A DNA stretch of 64,000 nucleotides, taken from positions 2,420,839 to 2,484,838 of the forward strand of contig NZ_KB890024.1 of the NCBI RefSeq assembly GCF_000372965.1. The letters are read 5' to 3'. Positions 26,271-34,896 of the stretch are shown one piece after another. The translations under genes were made by a program, and so were the position numbers. This DNA is from Hoeflea sp. 108. Its GTDB lineage: Bacteria; Pseudomonadota; Alphaproteobacteria; Rhizobiales; Rhizobiaceae. Numbering within the stretch: the stretch's first letter is position 1; each line of letters begins with the position of its first letter. Under the pieces are notes generated by a model, which saw only the letters and a program-made list of their open reading frames with translations, had not been told where the DNA came from and did no database searches.

Positions 26271-26290
26271 CATCGTCCATAAGGACCATT
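26271..26290 (-). promoter_or_regulatory. Regulon operator site 8 (binding protein 3)
   Basis: Read toward the gene, the site is AATGGTCCTTATGGACGATG, 55 bp before the ATG. It is one of two divergent sites; the other (26,344-26,363) points at the monooxygenase. Confidence 0.68.
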
Positions 26291-26343
26291 GAATTGAGCC
26301 AGCAGCCAACTGGCCTGGCCCAATGCCATCAGCGCAAAACGGC

Positions 26344-26363
26344 TCTCACCCAATCGAACGATG
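26344..26363 (+). promoter_or_regulatory. Regulon operator site 9 (monooxygenase)
   Basis: The site is TCTCACCCAATCGAACGATG, ending 73 bp before the ATG of the luciferase-like monooxygenase. It is the TCACCC-type variant. Confidence 0.65.
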
Positions 26364-26436
26364 AATTTCCAGGCCTGCAGCCAGACACTCCAGCTCATGC
26401 CGAAAGGGCAATCGTCTCAAGCGGAGGAGCCTGCCA

Positions 26437-27585
26437 ATGAAATTTTCCATGATCTACGAGGCGCAGATCGCCGAAACCCACAGGGAAGCCGAACAGCAGG
26501 TGTTCCGCGAAATGGCGGAGCAATGCGTGTTGCTCGACAGGAGTGGATTCGATGGCGTCTGGTGCGTCGAGCACCACGGCCTGACCCAATATTCGCACAT
26601 GTCGGCACCGGAAACCTTCCTCGCCTTCGTCGCCGGCCAGACGAAGACCCTCGAGATCGGCCACGGTGTCGTCTGCCTGCCGCCGGCGATGAACCATCCC
26701 ATCAAGGTCGCCGAACGTGTCGCCATGCTCGATATCCTGTCGAATGGCCGCGTCAATTTCGGCGTCGGCAAGGGCGGCAGCCAGCAGGAAGCCGGAGCCT
26801 TCGGCTATCAGTTGTCCGAGCTGCAGCCGCTGATCGACGAGAGCATGTATCTGATCCCGCGCCTCTTCACCGAAGAGATGGTGGAGCATGACGGCCAGTA
26901 CATCAAGTTCCCTGCCCGCCCGGTCCATCCCAAGCCGCTGCAGAATCCGCACCCGCGCATGTACATGGCCTGCACGCGCTGGGAGGCCGTGGTGACGGCT
27001 GGTTCGCGCGGCCTCGGCGCGCTGGTCATGGGTTTCGGCGGCCCCGACGAGATCAAGACCAAGAGCGATGCCTATCGCAAGGCTTTCGCCGAACGCAAAC
27101 TGGAAGACCAGGTCGGTTTCCGCCCGACCGAACATCTCTCGGCCCTGTGCCCGGCCATCGTCCTGCGCGACCGCGACAAGGCCCGCCGCATCGGGCTGCG
27201 TGGCCAGCGCTTCTTCGCCGAGGCGCTGTCGCACTGGTACCAAGGCGGCCCCAAGCCCAAGGTCGACGACATGAGCCCGCAGGAACATTTGGCAGCCCTC
27301 GACAAGGTGCGCGAGCACAAGTTCGCCAAGCTCGGCGAGGACAAGATCGCCTACAATCCGCAAGCCTATGGCTATCTCGACGACATCAACGACGCCTACG
27401 GCACGCCTGAGGACTGCATCCGCTATGTCGAGCGCCTGTTCGAGGCCGGCGCCGACGAGATCATGTTCCTGTCGCAAATGGGCACCGTGCCGCATGAAGC
27501 GATCATGGAGACGATCGAGTTGATCGGCAGCGAGGTCATCCCCCATTTCCGCGGCAAGAAGCTGCGCATCGCTGCGGCCGAATAG
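26437..27585 (+). CDS. LLM-class (luciferase-like) flavin-dependent monooxygenase
   Basis: This 382-residue protein has the bacterial-luciferase TIM-barrel fold. It starts KFSMIYEAQIAE and has the core blocks GFDGVWCVEHHGL (near 38), EIGHGVVCLPPAMNHP (near 72) and RVNFGVGKGGSQQEAGAFG (near 106). Members use reduced FMN or F420. Here a flavin reductase gene is encoded convergently, so a two-component FMNH2 monooxygenase is likely. GGAGGAG upstream fixes the ATG. Candidate chemistry is hydroxylation or Baeyer-Villiger oxygen insertion, with the substrate unknown. Confidence 0.9.
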   Translation: MKFSMIYEAQIAETHREAEQQVFREMAEQCVLLDRSGFDGVWCVEHHGLTQYSHMSAPETFLAFVAGQTKTLEIGHGVVCLPPAMNHPIKVAERVAMLDILSNGRVNFGVGKGGSQQEAGAFGYQLSELQPLIDESMYLIPRLFTEEMVEHDGQYIKFPARPVHPKPLQNPHPRMYMACTRWEAVVTAGSRGLGALVMGFGGPDEIKTKSDAYRKAFAERKLEDQVGFRPTEHLSALCPAIVLRDRDKARRIGLRGQRFFAEALSHWYQGGPKPKVDDMSPQEHLAALDKVREHKFAKLGEDKIAYNPQAYGYLDDINDAYGTPEDCIRYVERLFEAGADEIMFLSQMGTVPHEAIMETIELIGSEVIPHFRGKKLRIAAAE

Positions 27586-27630
27586 AAGGGCCGGCGGCCA
27601 GGTACCGGCCGCCTTTCCCACATTCGAAAG

Positions 27631-27662
27631 AAAAAAGGCCGGCATCGCGATGCCGGCCTTTC
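27631..27662. terminator. Bidirectional terminator
   Basis: The perfect palindrome GGCCGGCATCGCGATGCCGGCC is bracketed by A-run and CTTTCT. It separates the convergent monooxygenase (+) and flavin reductase (-) genes. Confidence 0.8.
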
Positions 27663-27690
27663 TGCCATGTGGCAGAGACTTGCGTCCGTA

Positions 27691-28188
27691 TCACATCGCC
27701 AGATGCGCCCCGACATAACGGGCATCGGCGTAGATCAGCGGCTCGATGTTGCCGAACAGCGCGACAGCGGTCACCCGCCCGACGAACACGCCATGGGTGC
27801 CGTAATAGAACTCGCCGTCATTGGCGCAGAAGATGTTGGCCTGGGCATCGCCGAGATAGGGAATGCCATGGCGCGCGTGCCAGTCGCCCTCGGCAAAGCG
27901 CGCCTCGCCCTTCACCAGCCCACCACAACGTTGAGCCAATGCTTCATGATTGCGCGCCAATATATTGACACAGAAAGGGGATTTTGCCTGAAAAGCTGCA
28001 AAGATCGAAGCGCTCCGGTTGACGCAGGCGAGCAGCGACGGCGGCTCCATGCTGAGGCTGTCGACGGCGGTCGCCGCCATCGCCAGCCGTTGGCCCTCAT
28101 GGCTGGTGGTCAGGATGACCACAGACTTCGCCAGACGGCGCATCGCCGCTCGCGTGTCCGCCACCAGCTCGTTGATTTCAATGGACAT
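27691..28188 (-). CDS. Flavin reductase-like (FMN-binding split barrel) protein
   Basis: This 165-residue protein of the flavin_reduct family has motifs SVVILTTSHEGQRLAMAATA near 22, SLLACVNRSASI near 50, FCVNIL near 71 and a terminal YADARYVG. It is the likely reductase supplying reduced flavin to the luciferase-like monooxygenase across the shared terminator. The ATG at 28,188 has GGAGGAG upstream, and the frame itself begins 5 codons earlier. Operator site 10 is 56 bp upstream. Confidence 0.9.
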   Translation of the reverse strand: MSIEINELVADTRAAMRRLAKSVVILTTSHEGQRLAMAATAVDSLSMEPPSLLACVNRSASIFAAFQAKSPFCVNILARNHEALAQRCGGLVKGEARFAEGDWHARHGIPYLGDAQANIFCANDGEFYYGTHGVFVGRVTAVALFGNIEPLIYADARYVGAHLAM

Positions 28189-28244
28189 TCCGCGCTCCTC
28201 CACATCCGCAACAATCGCAGCATCGCGCGGTCGAGGGCCTGGAG

Positions 28245-28264
28245 CATCGTTCGAACGGGCGAGC
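28245..28264 (-). promoter_or_regulatory. Regulon operator site 10 (flavin reductase)
   Basis: Read toward the gene, the site is GCTCGCCCGTTCGAACGATG, 56 bp before the ATG. The central TTCGAA gives it a good dyad. Confidence 0.68.
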
Positions 28265-28290
28265 CGCCTGCAATCGCGGAGAAACGGCCT

Positions 28291-29430
28291 CTAGCTCAAC
28301 TCGTCGACCGAGCGCAGCAGCAGGCGCACGAGCTCGCTCTGCCTGTTGACGCCGGTCTTGGAAAATACCATGCGCAGATGCGCCTTGGCCGTGTTCTTGG
28401 TGATGCCGAGCGTTGCGCTCGCATCATCGAGATCGAGACCCTGTCCCATGAGCGCCGCAAGCTCGGCTTCCGCCGGCGTCAGGCCGAACAGCCTGACCAG
28501 CACTGCCGGCTGCGGCGCAACGCTGCTGCCGGCGTCGGCGATGATGACGAGTGCTGCTCCACGCAGTGGTGCATGCAGCTTGGCCGAATGCGGTGCCGGC
28601 CTGACGACGAGCCCGAGCGCCTCGCCGCTGGAGCGGTGGATCGAAAACGCGCGCGAGCCGGCAAAGGAAGCGTCGCTGGTCTCGGCAATCTCGGCCACCG
28701 CCGCCGCAAACGCGCCACTCGGCCCGGCTTCGTCGAGCAAGCGCAGTCGGCCTCGGTCGTTCTTCAGCACATCTTTTTCCCCCAGGATTGCCTCGGCCTG
28801 CGGTGTCGTCTGCATGATGCGGCAGTCGCGGTCGACAATGATCGCCCCCACCGCAAGCCGCCCCAGCGCGCCGGCAAAAAGCTCGCGTTCGGCCTCCAGC
28901 CCGTTCAGCCTGAGGAACAGGCCCATCGCCTGGATCAGATGCGGCAGAAGGCGCTGGAATGTCTCCCGCTCGGCGGCACCGAAATTGTCCCGGCCCAGCA
29001 CACGTGTCGCCCGCATCCTGACCCGGGCGCCTGACGGCTCGACGATGTCGGCGCCGACCACATGCATCCAGCCCGAGCCGGTCATGAAGCTCAGCATGAA
29101 TTCCGAGCGCGAGAACCCGTCATCGCCAACAAGCTCTGCCAGCGTCGTCACCTTGCCGAGCGGCAGATCGATGAAGGGGTCTTGCGTGTAAAGGTCGTTG
29201 TAGCGGGCGATGCGCTCTTCCGATGCGGCACCCGAGTAGATCGCGCCTGGCCGGTCGCGGCGCTGGCGCTCGATGATCAGCGTGCTGCTTTCAGCATCAA
29301 CCGACGACCGTAACCCTTTGAGAAAACTGTCGAAGGGTTTTACTTCGCTAATTCCGGCATAAAGCAGTTCGACCAGCTGGTCGTGGTCGGGCGCGGCACT
29401 TGGTACTTCCGCCCGATCAGCCACTGTCAC
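28291..29430 (-). CDS. LuxR-type HTH transcriptional regulator (candidate regulon regulator)
   Basis: This 379-residue protein has a C-terminal LuxR/GerE-type helix-turn-helix (about 314-375: LTPAEAELAALMGQG, then ASATLGITKNTAKAHLRMVFSKTG). The N-terminal 300 residues are a sensor region without an obvious acyl-homoserine-lactone domain. The middle stretch (about 190-230, GRLAVGAIIVDRDCRIMQTTPQAEAIL) looks PAS-like. The start is a GTG overlapping the stop of the upstream SDR (GTGA), so the two are cotranslated. It is the only DNA-binding regulator in the 46-kb island, which makes it the best candidate to read the 14 dyad sites. TeiR of Comamonas, a LuxR-type steroid regulator, is a precedent. 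Confidence 0.9.
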   Translation of the reverse strand: MTVADRAEVPSAAPDHDQLVELLYAGISEVKPFDSFLKGLRSSVDAESSTLIIERQRRDRPGAIYSGAASEERIARYNDLYTQDPFIDLPLGKVTTLAELVGDDGFSRSEFMLSFMTGSGWMHVVGADIVEPSGARVRMRATRVLGRDNFGAAERETFQRLLPHLIQAMGLFLRLNGLEAERELFAGALGRLAVGAIIVDRDCRIMQTTPQAEAILGEKDVLKNDRGRLRLLDEAGPSGAFAAAVAEIAETSDASFAGSRAFSIHRSSGEALGLVVRPAPHSAKLHAPLRGAALVIIADAGSSVAPQPAVLVRLFGLTPAEAELAALMGQGLDLDDASATLGITKNTAKAHLRMVFSKTGVNRQSELVRLLLRSVDELS

Positions 29431-30230
29431 TTCGCGTCCGGTGCGTAGCGCCTGATGAGATCGAGGAACAGCGGGGTTTCGCCTCCGCCATGCACCTCGA
29501 GCTGTGCGCCGGTAACGAAGGTGGCGGTCGGGCTTGCGAGGTAGAGAGCAGCGCGCGCAATGTCGTCGCCACGTCCCATGCGCTTCATTGGCACCGATGC
29601 GGCAATCGCCTGCTGGGCTTCGCGCGAGCCATAGGTTTCATCGGCTTTTTCGGTCTCGATGAGGCCGACGATGATGGCGTTGACGCGCACCTTGGGTGCC
29701 CATTCCTGCGCCAGGCTGGTGGTCAGGCTGAGCAGGCCCGCCTTGGCCGCGCCATAGACCGAGGTGCCCGGAGATGGCCGGCGGCCGGACACGCTGGCGA
29801 TGTTGATGATGCTGCCGCCTTCCGGAAGCCTGGCCATCCAGTGGTAGACCGCCTGCGACAGGTAGACGGGCGCCATCAGGTTGAGATTGACGATGGCGTC
29901 GGAGAAACGCGGCGATACGGTCGCCGCATCGACATGGGGCGAGCCGCCGGCGTTGTTGACCAGCACGTCGATGCGGCCATGTTCCTCGCCGACACGGTCA
30001 ACCAGCTCCTTGCAGGCCTGCGCGGTGCGCACGTCGCATTGCATGAAGATCGCCCTGTTGCCGTTAGAATGCGGCAGGCTGTCAGGCTCGGTGCGCGCGC
30101 AAACGACGACGGTCGCGCCGACGCCAAGAAAACCTTCGGCAATCGCCCGGCCAATGCCCTTGGTGCCGCCGGTCACGATGACGACCCTGCCCTCGAAGGT
30201 CGAGCCAACAGGTTGCGGGGCATTGCTCAT
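29427..30230 (-). CDS. SDR-family oxidoreductase
   Basis: This classical 267-residue SDR has TGGTKGIG at 20-27, NNAGG, Ser in IASVSG and YGAAK near 163. The PVDGG-type ending is replaced by LEVHGGGETPLF plus a short tail. GGAG 8 nt upstream supports the ATG at 30,230. It is the first gene of a two-gene unit with the LuxR-type regulator, tying regulator level to a pathway enzyme. It diverges from acyl-CoA ligase 2, and the operator in the intergenic region points at the ligase. Confidence 0.9.
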   Translation of the reverse strand: MSNAPQPVGSTFEGRVVIVTGGTKGIGRAIAEGFLGVGATVVVCARTEPDSLPHSNGNRAIFMQCDVRTAQACKELVDRVGEEHGRIDVLVNNAGGSPHVDAATVSPRFSDAIVNLNLMAPVYLSQAVYHWMARLPEGGSIINIASVSGRRPSPGTSVYGAAKAGLLSLTTSLAQEWAPKVRVNAIIVGLIETEKADETYGSREAQQAIAASVPMKRMGRGDDIARAALYLASPTATFVTGAQLEVHGGGETPLFLDLIRRYAPDAK

Positions 30231-30309
30231 GTCATAACTCCGGGCGTGGTCCGTCGCGCGTGCATCTGCACGCAGTCCTACAGCCTTTATGTCGGTCGCC
30301 GTAAGGTTT

Positions 30310-30329
30310 ATTCGTCTCTTCGGACGATG
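30310..30329 (+). promoter_or_regulatory. Regulon operator site 11 (ligase 2)
   Basis: The site is ATTCGTCTCTTCGGACGATG, ending 98 bp before the ligase ATG. It lies between the ligase and the divergent SDR-regulator unit, so it could also affect regulator expression. Confidence 0.65.
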
Positions 30330-30427
30330 CTGGCCGCCCGCCGACGCCTATGTTCCCGCCAAACTAGCCCGGTGACCGCCTGCGGCCGCCATACCGTCGA
30401 ACAGGCCCAGTGCCTCCAGGTAGACAG

Positions 30428-32014
30428 ATGATCTCAGAAGACGCCGACTGGAAGTTCACCACCATTCCTGCCCTCTGCGCGCGAGCCGCCGAGGTTTATG
30501 GCACCCGCACCGCAGTTGACGACAACGGCGTCGTGCTGAACTTCGTCGAGCTCGACGCGATGCGCAAGCGCGTCGCCAAGGCGATGATTGCCGCCGGCGT
30601 CCAGAAGGGCGACCGCATCATGGTCTGGGCGCCCAACACCTGGAAATGGTTTGCCACGGCCCTTGGCCTCGTCACCGCAGGCGCCATACTCATCCCCGCA
30701 AGCACCCGCTTCAAGGGCGCCGAAATCGCTGAACTGGTCAAGCGCAGCGGCACCTCGGTGCTGTTTTCGGTCGGCACCTTTCTCAACACCTACTATCCAG
30801 ACCAACTCCGTGCCGAGACGCGCGAACTGCTGCGCGAAGTGGTCGTCATCGGCGACAGCAGCAACGGCGACCGCAGCTGGGACGATTTCGTCGCCGCCGG
30901 TGACACGATCAGCGACGCCGAACTTGCTGTACGCGAGGCCAGCGTCGGCCCCGACGATCTCTGTGACATGCTCTTCACCTCAGGCACCACGGGCTATCCC
31001 AAGGGCGTCATGTATGGCCACCAGCAGTGCCTGCAGGCGATCGACGCCTGGGCGACGCGCGTCGGCATCCGCGAGCACGACCGCATCCTGGTCATCCCGC
31101 CCTTTTTCCACGCCTTCGGTTATCGATCCGGCGCCATCGTTTCGTTGATGCGCGGCGCGGTGCTGTTGCCGCATCTCACTTATGACGCCGGCGAAATCCT
31201 GAAGCGCGTCGCCGAGGAGAAGATCAGCGTCATTCCCGGCCCGCCCGCCATCTTCCAGGGCATGCTCCAGCATCCGGAACTGGCGAAATTCGACACCTCC
31301 AGCCTGCGCCTCGGCGTCACCGGCGGCGCGGTCGTGCCCTCGATCTTGATCCGCCGCATGCGCGAGGAGCTTGGTTTCGCCGGCGTCGTCAACGGCTATG
31401 GCCTGACCGAATGCGGCGGCTATGGCACGATGTGCCTGGCAACCGACCCGGATGACGTGATCGCCAACACAGCCGGCAAGGCGGCTCCCGGCGTAGAGGT
31501 CCGCATCATGGGCGACGACGGCCACTTCCTGCCCGACGGCAAGCCCGGCGAAGTCGTCATCCGCGGCTACATCGTCATGAAGGGCTATTTCAACGACCCC
31601 AAGGCGACGTCCAAGACCATCGACCCCGAGGGCTGGCTGCACACCGGCGACATCGGTTACTTCGACACGGACGGCAATCTGCGCATCGAGGACCGTCTCA
31701 AGGACATGTACATCACCGGCGGCTTCAACTGCTATCCGGCCGAGATCGAACGCATCCTGAGCCAGCACCCTGCCATCGGTATCGTCGCCGTCATTGGTGT
31801 TGCAGACGACCGCCTCGGCGAAGTCGGCAAGGCCTATGTCGTGCTGCGTCCAGGCACCAGCGCCACCGACAAGGACATCATCGACTGGTCGCGCGCCAAC
31901 ATGGCCAATTACAAGTGCCCGCGCAGCGTCGAGATCCGTCCTTCCCTGCCCACCAGCCCGCAAGGCAAGGTGCTCAAGAACATTCTGCGCGAAGAGGTCC
32001 CCCAAGACGCCTGA
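30428..32014 (+). CDS. Acyl-CoA synthetase (AMP-forming), ligase 2, FadD3-like
   Basis: This 528-residue ANL-family enzyme has the P-loop TSGTTGYPKG at 184-193, GYGLTECGG, GWLHTGDIGYFDTDG, DRLKDMYITGGFNCYPAE and catalytic Lys514 (SPQGKVLK). All motifs are intact. The ATG at 30,428 has AGGT 7 nt upstream. Its general character recalls FadD3, which activates the steroid-derived acid HIP, but that similarity is a judgement by eye. It is monocistronic, with operator site 11 upstream and a strong terminator downstream. Confidence 0.9.
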   Translation: MISEDADWKFTTIPALCARAAEVYGTRTAVDDNGVVLNFVELDAMRKRVAKAMIAAGVQKGDRIMVWAPNTWKWFATALGLVTAGAILIPASTRFKGAEIAELVKRSGTSVLFSVGTFLNTYYPDQLRAETRELLREVVVIGDSSNGDRSWDDFVAAGDTISDAELAVREASVGPDDLCDMLFTSGTTGYPKGVMYGHQQCLQAIDAWATRVGIREHDRILVIPPFFHAFGYRSGAIVSLMRGAVLLPHLTYDAGEILKRVAEEKISVIPGPPAIFQGMLQHPELAKFDTSSLRLGVTGGAVVPSILIRRMREELGFAGVVNGYGLTECGGYGTMCLATDPDDVIANTAGKAAPGVEVRIMGDDGHFLPDGKPGEVVIRGYIVMKGYFNDPKATSKTIDPEGWLHTGDIGYFDTDGNLRIEDRLKDMYITGGFNCYPAEIERILSQHPAIGIVAVIGVADDRLGEVGKAYVVLRPGTSATDKDIIDWSRANMANYKCPRSVEIRPSLPTSPQGKVLKNILREEVPQDA

Positions 32015-32071
32015 CCGCGCCGCCTGCCCTCCGACGCGGGGTCCGGAGCGGCAGGCATAGAATTTTTTCCC

Positions 32072-32105
32072 AAAGGGGCGGTACGCCAAGCGCCGCCCCT
32101 TTTTC
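32072..32105 (+). terminator. Rho-independent terminator after ligase 2
   Basis: The arms AAAGGGGCGG and CCGCCCCTTT with an 11-nt loop are followed by a T-run. It ends ligase 2. Confidence 0.8.
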
Positions 32106-32159
32106 TTGGCCGTCGCTGCTGTTTCTTGGTCGCCGGTGCTATTTGCCGACGTCATCACG

Positions 32160-32191
32160 GAAAAAGGAAAAGGCGCCGGTTACCCGACGCC
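32160..32191 (-). terminator. Rho-independent terminator after set B operon
   Basis: On the minus strand the stem GGCGTCGG-GTAA-CCGGCGCC (one wobble) is followed by TTTTCCTTTTTC. It lies 30 bp beyond the stop of the last set B gene. Confidence 0.75.
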
Positions 32192-32221
32192 CTTCCAAAA
32201 TCCTGGACAGGTATAGCTGGC

Positions 32222-33127
32222 CTACGCGCCGTAGACGGCCTTCGACGCCGGACGCGTTGCCACCAGATCCTTGATCCGGTCGCCGAGCTCGGCCGCGTCC
32301 CAGCGGCTGCCCTTGTCGAACTCCGGCCCGTCGTTCCAGCCGAGGCAGACGCGGATCTTGCCGCCGATCAGCTCGAAAATCTGGCCGGTGACATCGGCCG
32401 ACGCCGAACTGCACAGCCAGGCGACCAGCGGTGCGGTGTTCTCCGGCGCGAAGATGTCGAACTCGCCGTCCTTTGCCTGCATGGCCTCGGCAAAGGCCGT
32501 CTCGGTCATGCGCGTGCGGGCGTTGGGCGCGAGGCCATTGGCGGTGATGCCATAGCGGCGAAGCTCGGCCGCCTGCACAAGCGTCAGCGACGCGATGCCG
32601 CCCTTGGCCGCCGAGTAGGCGCTCTGGCCGACGCTGCCCTGCAGGCCGGCGCCTGACGAGGTGTTGATGATGCGGGCGTCGACCGGCTTGCCAGCCTTCT
32701 GCTGCGCGCGCCAGTAGTCCACCGCATGGCGGCTGACGCAGAAATGGCCGCGCAGATGTACGCGCAGCACAGCGTCCCATTCGTCCGGCGTGCACGACAC
32801 GAACATGCGGTCGCGGACGAAGCCGGCATTGTTGACCACGGCATGCAGGTCGCCGAAGGCGTCGAGTGCTGCCTTGACGATGCGGCCGCCAGCCTCGAAA
32901 TCCGTCACGTCGTCATAATTGGCCACAGCCTGGCCGCCCATCGCCTTGATTTCGTCCACCACCTGCTGCGCCGGCGTCTCCGTCGTCGCATCGCCATGGG
33001 TGCCGACGCCGAGATCGTTGACCACGACCTTGGCGCCTTCGGCCGCGAGGCCCAGTGCATAGGCACGGCCGAGGCCGCGTCCGGCGCCGGTGACGATCAC
33101 AACCCTATTTTCGCAGATCCCTGCCAT
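32222..33127 (-). CDS. SDR of the HSD17B4/MFE-2 type
   Basis: This 301-residue SDR is longer than the classical type. It has TGAGRGLG near 13-20, the multifunctional-enzyme-2 hallmark VVVNDLGVG, NNAGFVRD near 90, Ser in NTSSGAGL and YSAAK near 161. The extra C-terminal segment of about 50 residues with a GKIRVCLGWNDGPEF region is typical of 3-hydroxyacyl-CoA dehydrogenase SDRs of this group. The start at 33,127 has AGGA 6 nt upstream. It is the last gene of the set B operon and should provide the hydroxyacyl-CoA dehydrogenase step. Confidence 0.9.
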   Translation of the reverse strand: MAGICENRVVIVTGAGRGLGRAYALGLAAEGAKVVVNDLGVGTHGDATTETPAQQVVDEIKAMGGQAVANYDDVTDFEAGGRIVKAALDAFGDLHAVVNNAGFVRDRMFVSCTPDEWDAVLRVHLRGHFCVSRHAVDYWRAQQKAGKPVDARIINTSSGAGLQGSVGQSAYSAAKGGIASLTLVQAAELRRYGITANGLAPNARTRMTETAFAEAMQAKDGEFDIFAPENTAPLVAWLCSSASADVTGQIFELIGGKIRVCLGWNDGPEFDKGSRWDAAELGDRIKDLVATRPASKAVYGA

Positions 33128-33138
33128 CTCAGTCCTTC

Positions 33139-33741
33139 TCACTTTGTCTTGGTCGACAGCCGCACGGCGCGCGCCTTGCCGGCATTGCGCTTGCGGTCGG
33201 GCTCCGCCACGCGGAGCGGTTCGCATTCCACGAGATCGGCAAGCGACCGGTCGGCCAGCCGCTGGTATTCGCCGTCGCCATTGTTGCGCCAGATGATCGC
33301 CTGCTCGGGCATTTCCTTGATCACCTTGGCCGGATTGCCAGCGATCAGGCTGCGCTCAGGCGTCACAACCTCGTTTTTCACCAGGCTGAGTGCCGCCACC
33401 AGGCTGTCGTCGCCGATGACGGCACCATCGAGCACCACGGCATTCATGCCGATCAACGCATTCTCGCCCACCGTGCAGCCATGGAGGATGGCGCCATGGC
33501 CGACAGTCGCGCCGCGTCCGACGATGCAGTCCGAGCCCGAGCCCGTGTGCAAGGTGCAATTGTCCTGGACACTGGCGTCGCCAACAACGGTGATGCGGCC
33601 GAAATCGCCCCGCAGCGAGGCACCCGGGCCGATGTAGCAGCGCGGGCCGATGGTCACGTCGCCGATCAGCACCGCCGTCGGGTGCAGGTAGGTCGACGGG
33701 TCGACCACCGGCACGATGCCCTCGAAGGCATAGCACGGCAT
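33139..33741 (-). CDS. Gamma-carbonic-anhydrase-fold (PaaY-like) protein
   Basis: This 200-residue left-handed beta-helix protein has hexapeptide repeats (IGDVTIGPRCYIGPGASLRGDFG, then VGRGATVGHGAILHGCTVGENALIGMNAVV). Candidate zinc ligands are the histidines in VGHGAILHG and an earlier LHTG. PaaY, a relative found with phenylacetate genes, is a thioesterase that removes dead-end CoA esters. A basic C-terminal tail of about 25 residues follows the helix. It is embedded between thiolase 2 and the SDR with 2-bp and 11-bp gaps, so a CoA-related housekeeping role is likely. Confidence 0.88.
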   Translation of the reverse strand: MPCYAFEGIVPVVDPSTYLHPTAVLIGDVTIGPRCYIGPGASLRGDFGRITVVGDASVQDNCTLHTGSGSDCIVGRGATVGHGAILHGCTVGENALIGMNAVVLDGAVIGDDSLVAALSLVKNEVVTPERSLIAGNPAKVIKEMPEQAIIWRNNGDGEYQRLADRSLADLVECEPLRVAEPDRKRNAGKARAVRLSTKTK

Positions 33742-33743
33742 GG

Positions 33744-34895
33744 TCAGAGCCTTTCGATGATGGTCACGTTTGCCTGGCCACCGCCTTCGCACATGGTCTG
33801 CAGCGCGTAGCGGCCGTTGCGGCGCTCGAGTTCGTTCAGCATCGTCGTCATGATGCGCGCGCCCGTCGCACCGAGTGGGTGACCCAGCGCGATCGCGCCG
33901 CCATTGACGTTGACCCTGTCACGCGGAATACTAAGATCCTTGATCCAGGCGAGCGGGATCGAGGCAAAGGCCTCGTTGCACTCGAACAGATCGATGTCCT
34001 CGACCTTGAGACCGGTCCTTGCAAACGCATGGCGCGTCGCCGGGATTGGTGCCGTCAGCATCCACACCGGGTCGTCGCCACGCACGCTGATGTGATGGAT
34101 GCGAGCACGCGGCTTGAGATTATGGTCCTTCACCGCCTGTTCTGAAGCGAGCAGCAACGCAGCGGAGGCATCGGCGTTCTGGCTGGCCACGCCGGCGTGA
34201 ACGCGGCCGCCTTCGATCAGCGTCTTCAGCGTCGCCATCTTGTCGAGCGAGGTGTCACGGCGGGGCGTCTCGTCGACGGCGAAGTCGCCGACAGGAACGA
34301 TCTCATCAGTGAACCGGCCTGCATCGATGGCGGCAATCGCCCGCTGATGGCTTTCGAGCGCGAACTGCTCCATCTCATCGCGGCTGCACTGCCATTTCTC
34401 GGCGATCATCTCGGCCGAGCGGAACTGGCTGACCTCCTGGTCGCCATAACGGGCAATCCAGCCCGGCGAGGTGCTGAACGGATCGGGAATGCCGAACTGC
34501 GGCCCGACCAGCATGGCGGACGCCATCGGGATCATGTTCATGTTCTGCACGCCGCCGGCAATCACCAGGTCCTGCGTGCCGCTCATCACGGCCTGCGCCG
34601 CGAAATGCACCGCCTGCTGGGCCGAGCCGCACTGGCGGTCGACGGTCACGCCGGGCACATGGTCCGGCAGGCCCGCCACCAGCCAGCAGGTGCGGGCAAT
34701 GTCGCCGGCCTGCGAGGCAATCGTGTCGGTGCAGCCATAGATGACGTCATCGACCGCATTCGGATCGATGCCGGTGCGGGCGATCAGCGCCTTGATCGGC
34801 TGGGCCCCGAGATCCGCCGAATGGAAGCCGGCGAGCGAGCCCTTCTTGCGTCCGACCGGCGTGCGGATGGCGTCGACGATATAGGCTTCAGGCAT
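33744..34895 (-). CDS. Acetyl-CoA acyltransferase (thiolase), set B
   Basis: This 383-residue thiolase has Cys89 (DRQCGSAQQ), His339 (ALGHPLG) and Cys369 (TMCEGGG), so it is fully equipped for thiolysis. It differs clearly in sequence from thiolase 1 (for example EGGGQAN against VGGGMGA), so the two probably take different acyl-CoAs. The start at 34,895, after a GAGAGG site, is one base beyond the stop of the inactive-type ACAD. Steroid-pathway thiolases of the FadA6 kind are plausible relatives. Confidence 0.92.
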   Translation of the reverse strand: MPEAYIVDAIRTPVGRKKGSLAGFHSADLGAQPIKALIARTGIDPNAVDDVIYGCTDTIASQAGDIARTCWLVAGLPDHVPGVTVDRQCGSAQQAVHFAAQAVMSGTQDLVIAGGVQNMNMIPMASAMLVGPQFGIPDPFSTSPGWIARYGDQEVSQFRSAEMIAEKWQCSRDEMEQFALESHQRAIAAIDAGRFTDEIVPVGDFAVDETPRRDTSLDKMATLKTLIEGGRVHAGVASQNADASAALLLASEQAVKDHNLKPRARIHHISVRGDDPVWMLTAPIPATRHAFARTGLKVEDIDLFECNEAFASIPLAWIKDLSIPRDRVNVNGGAIALGHPLGATGARIMTTMLNELERRNGRYALQTMCEGGGQANVTIIERL

Positions 34896-34896
34896 A

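Noticed and set aside
28291..29430. Quorum sensing by the LuxR-type protein
   Set aside because: No LuxI-type synthase is in the window, and the N-terminal region lacks a recognisable acyl-homoserine-lactone-binding domain.
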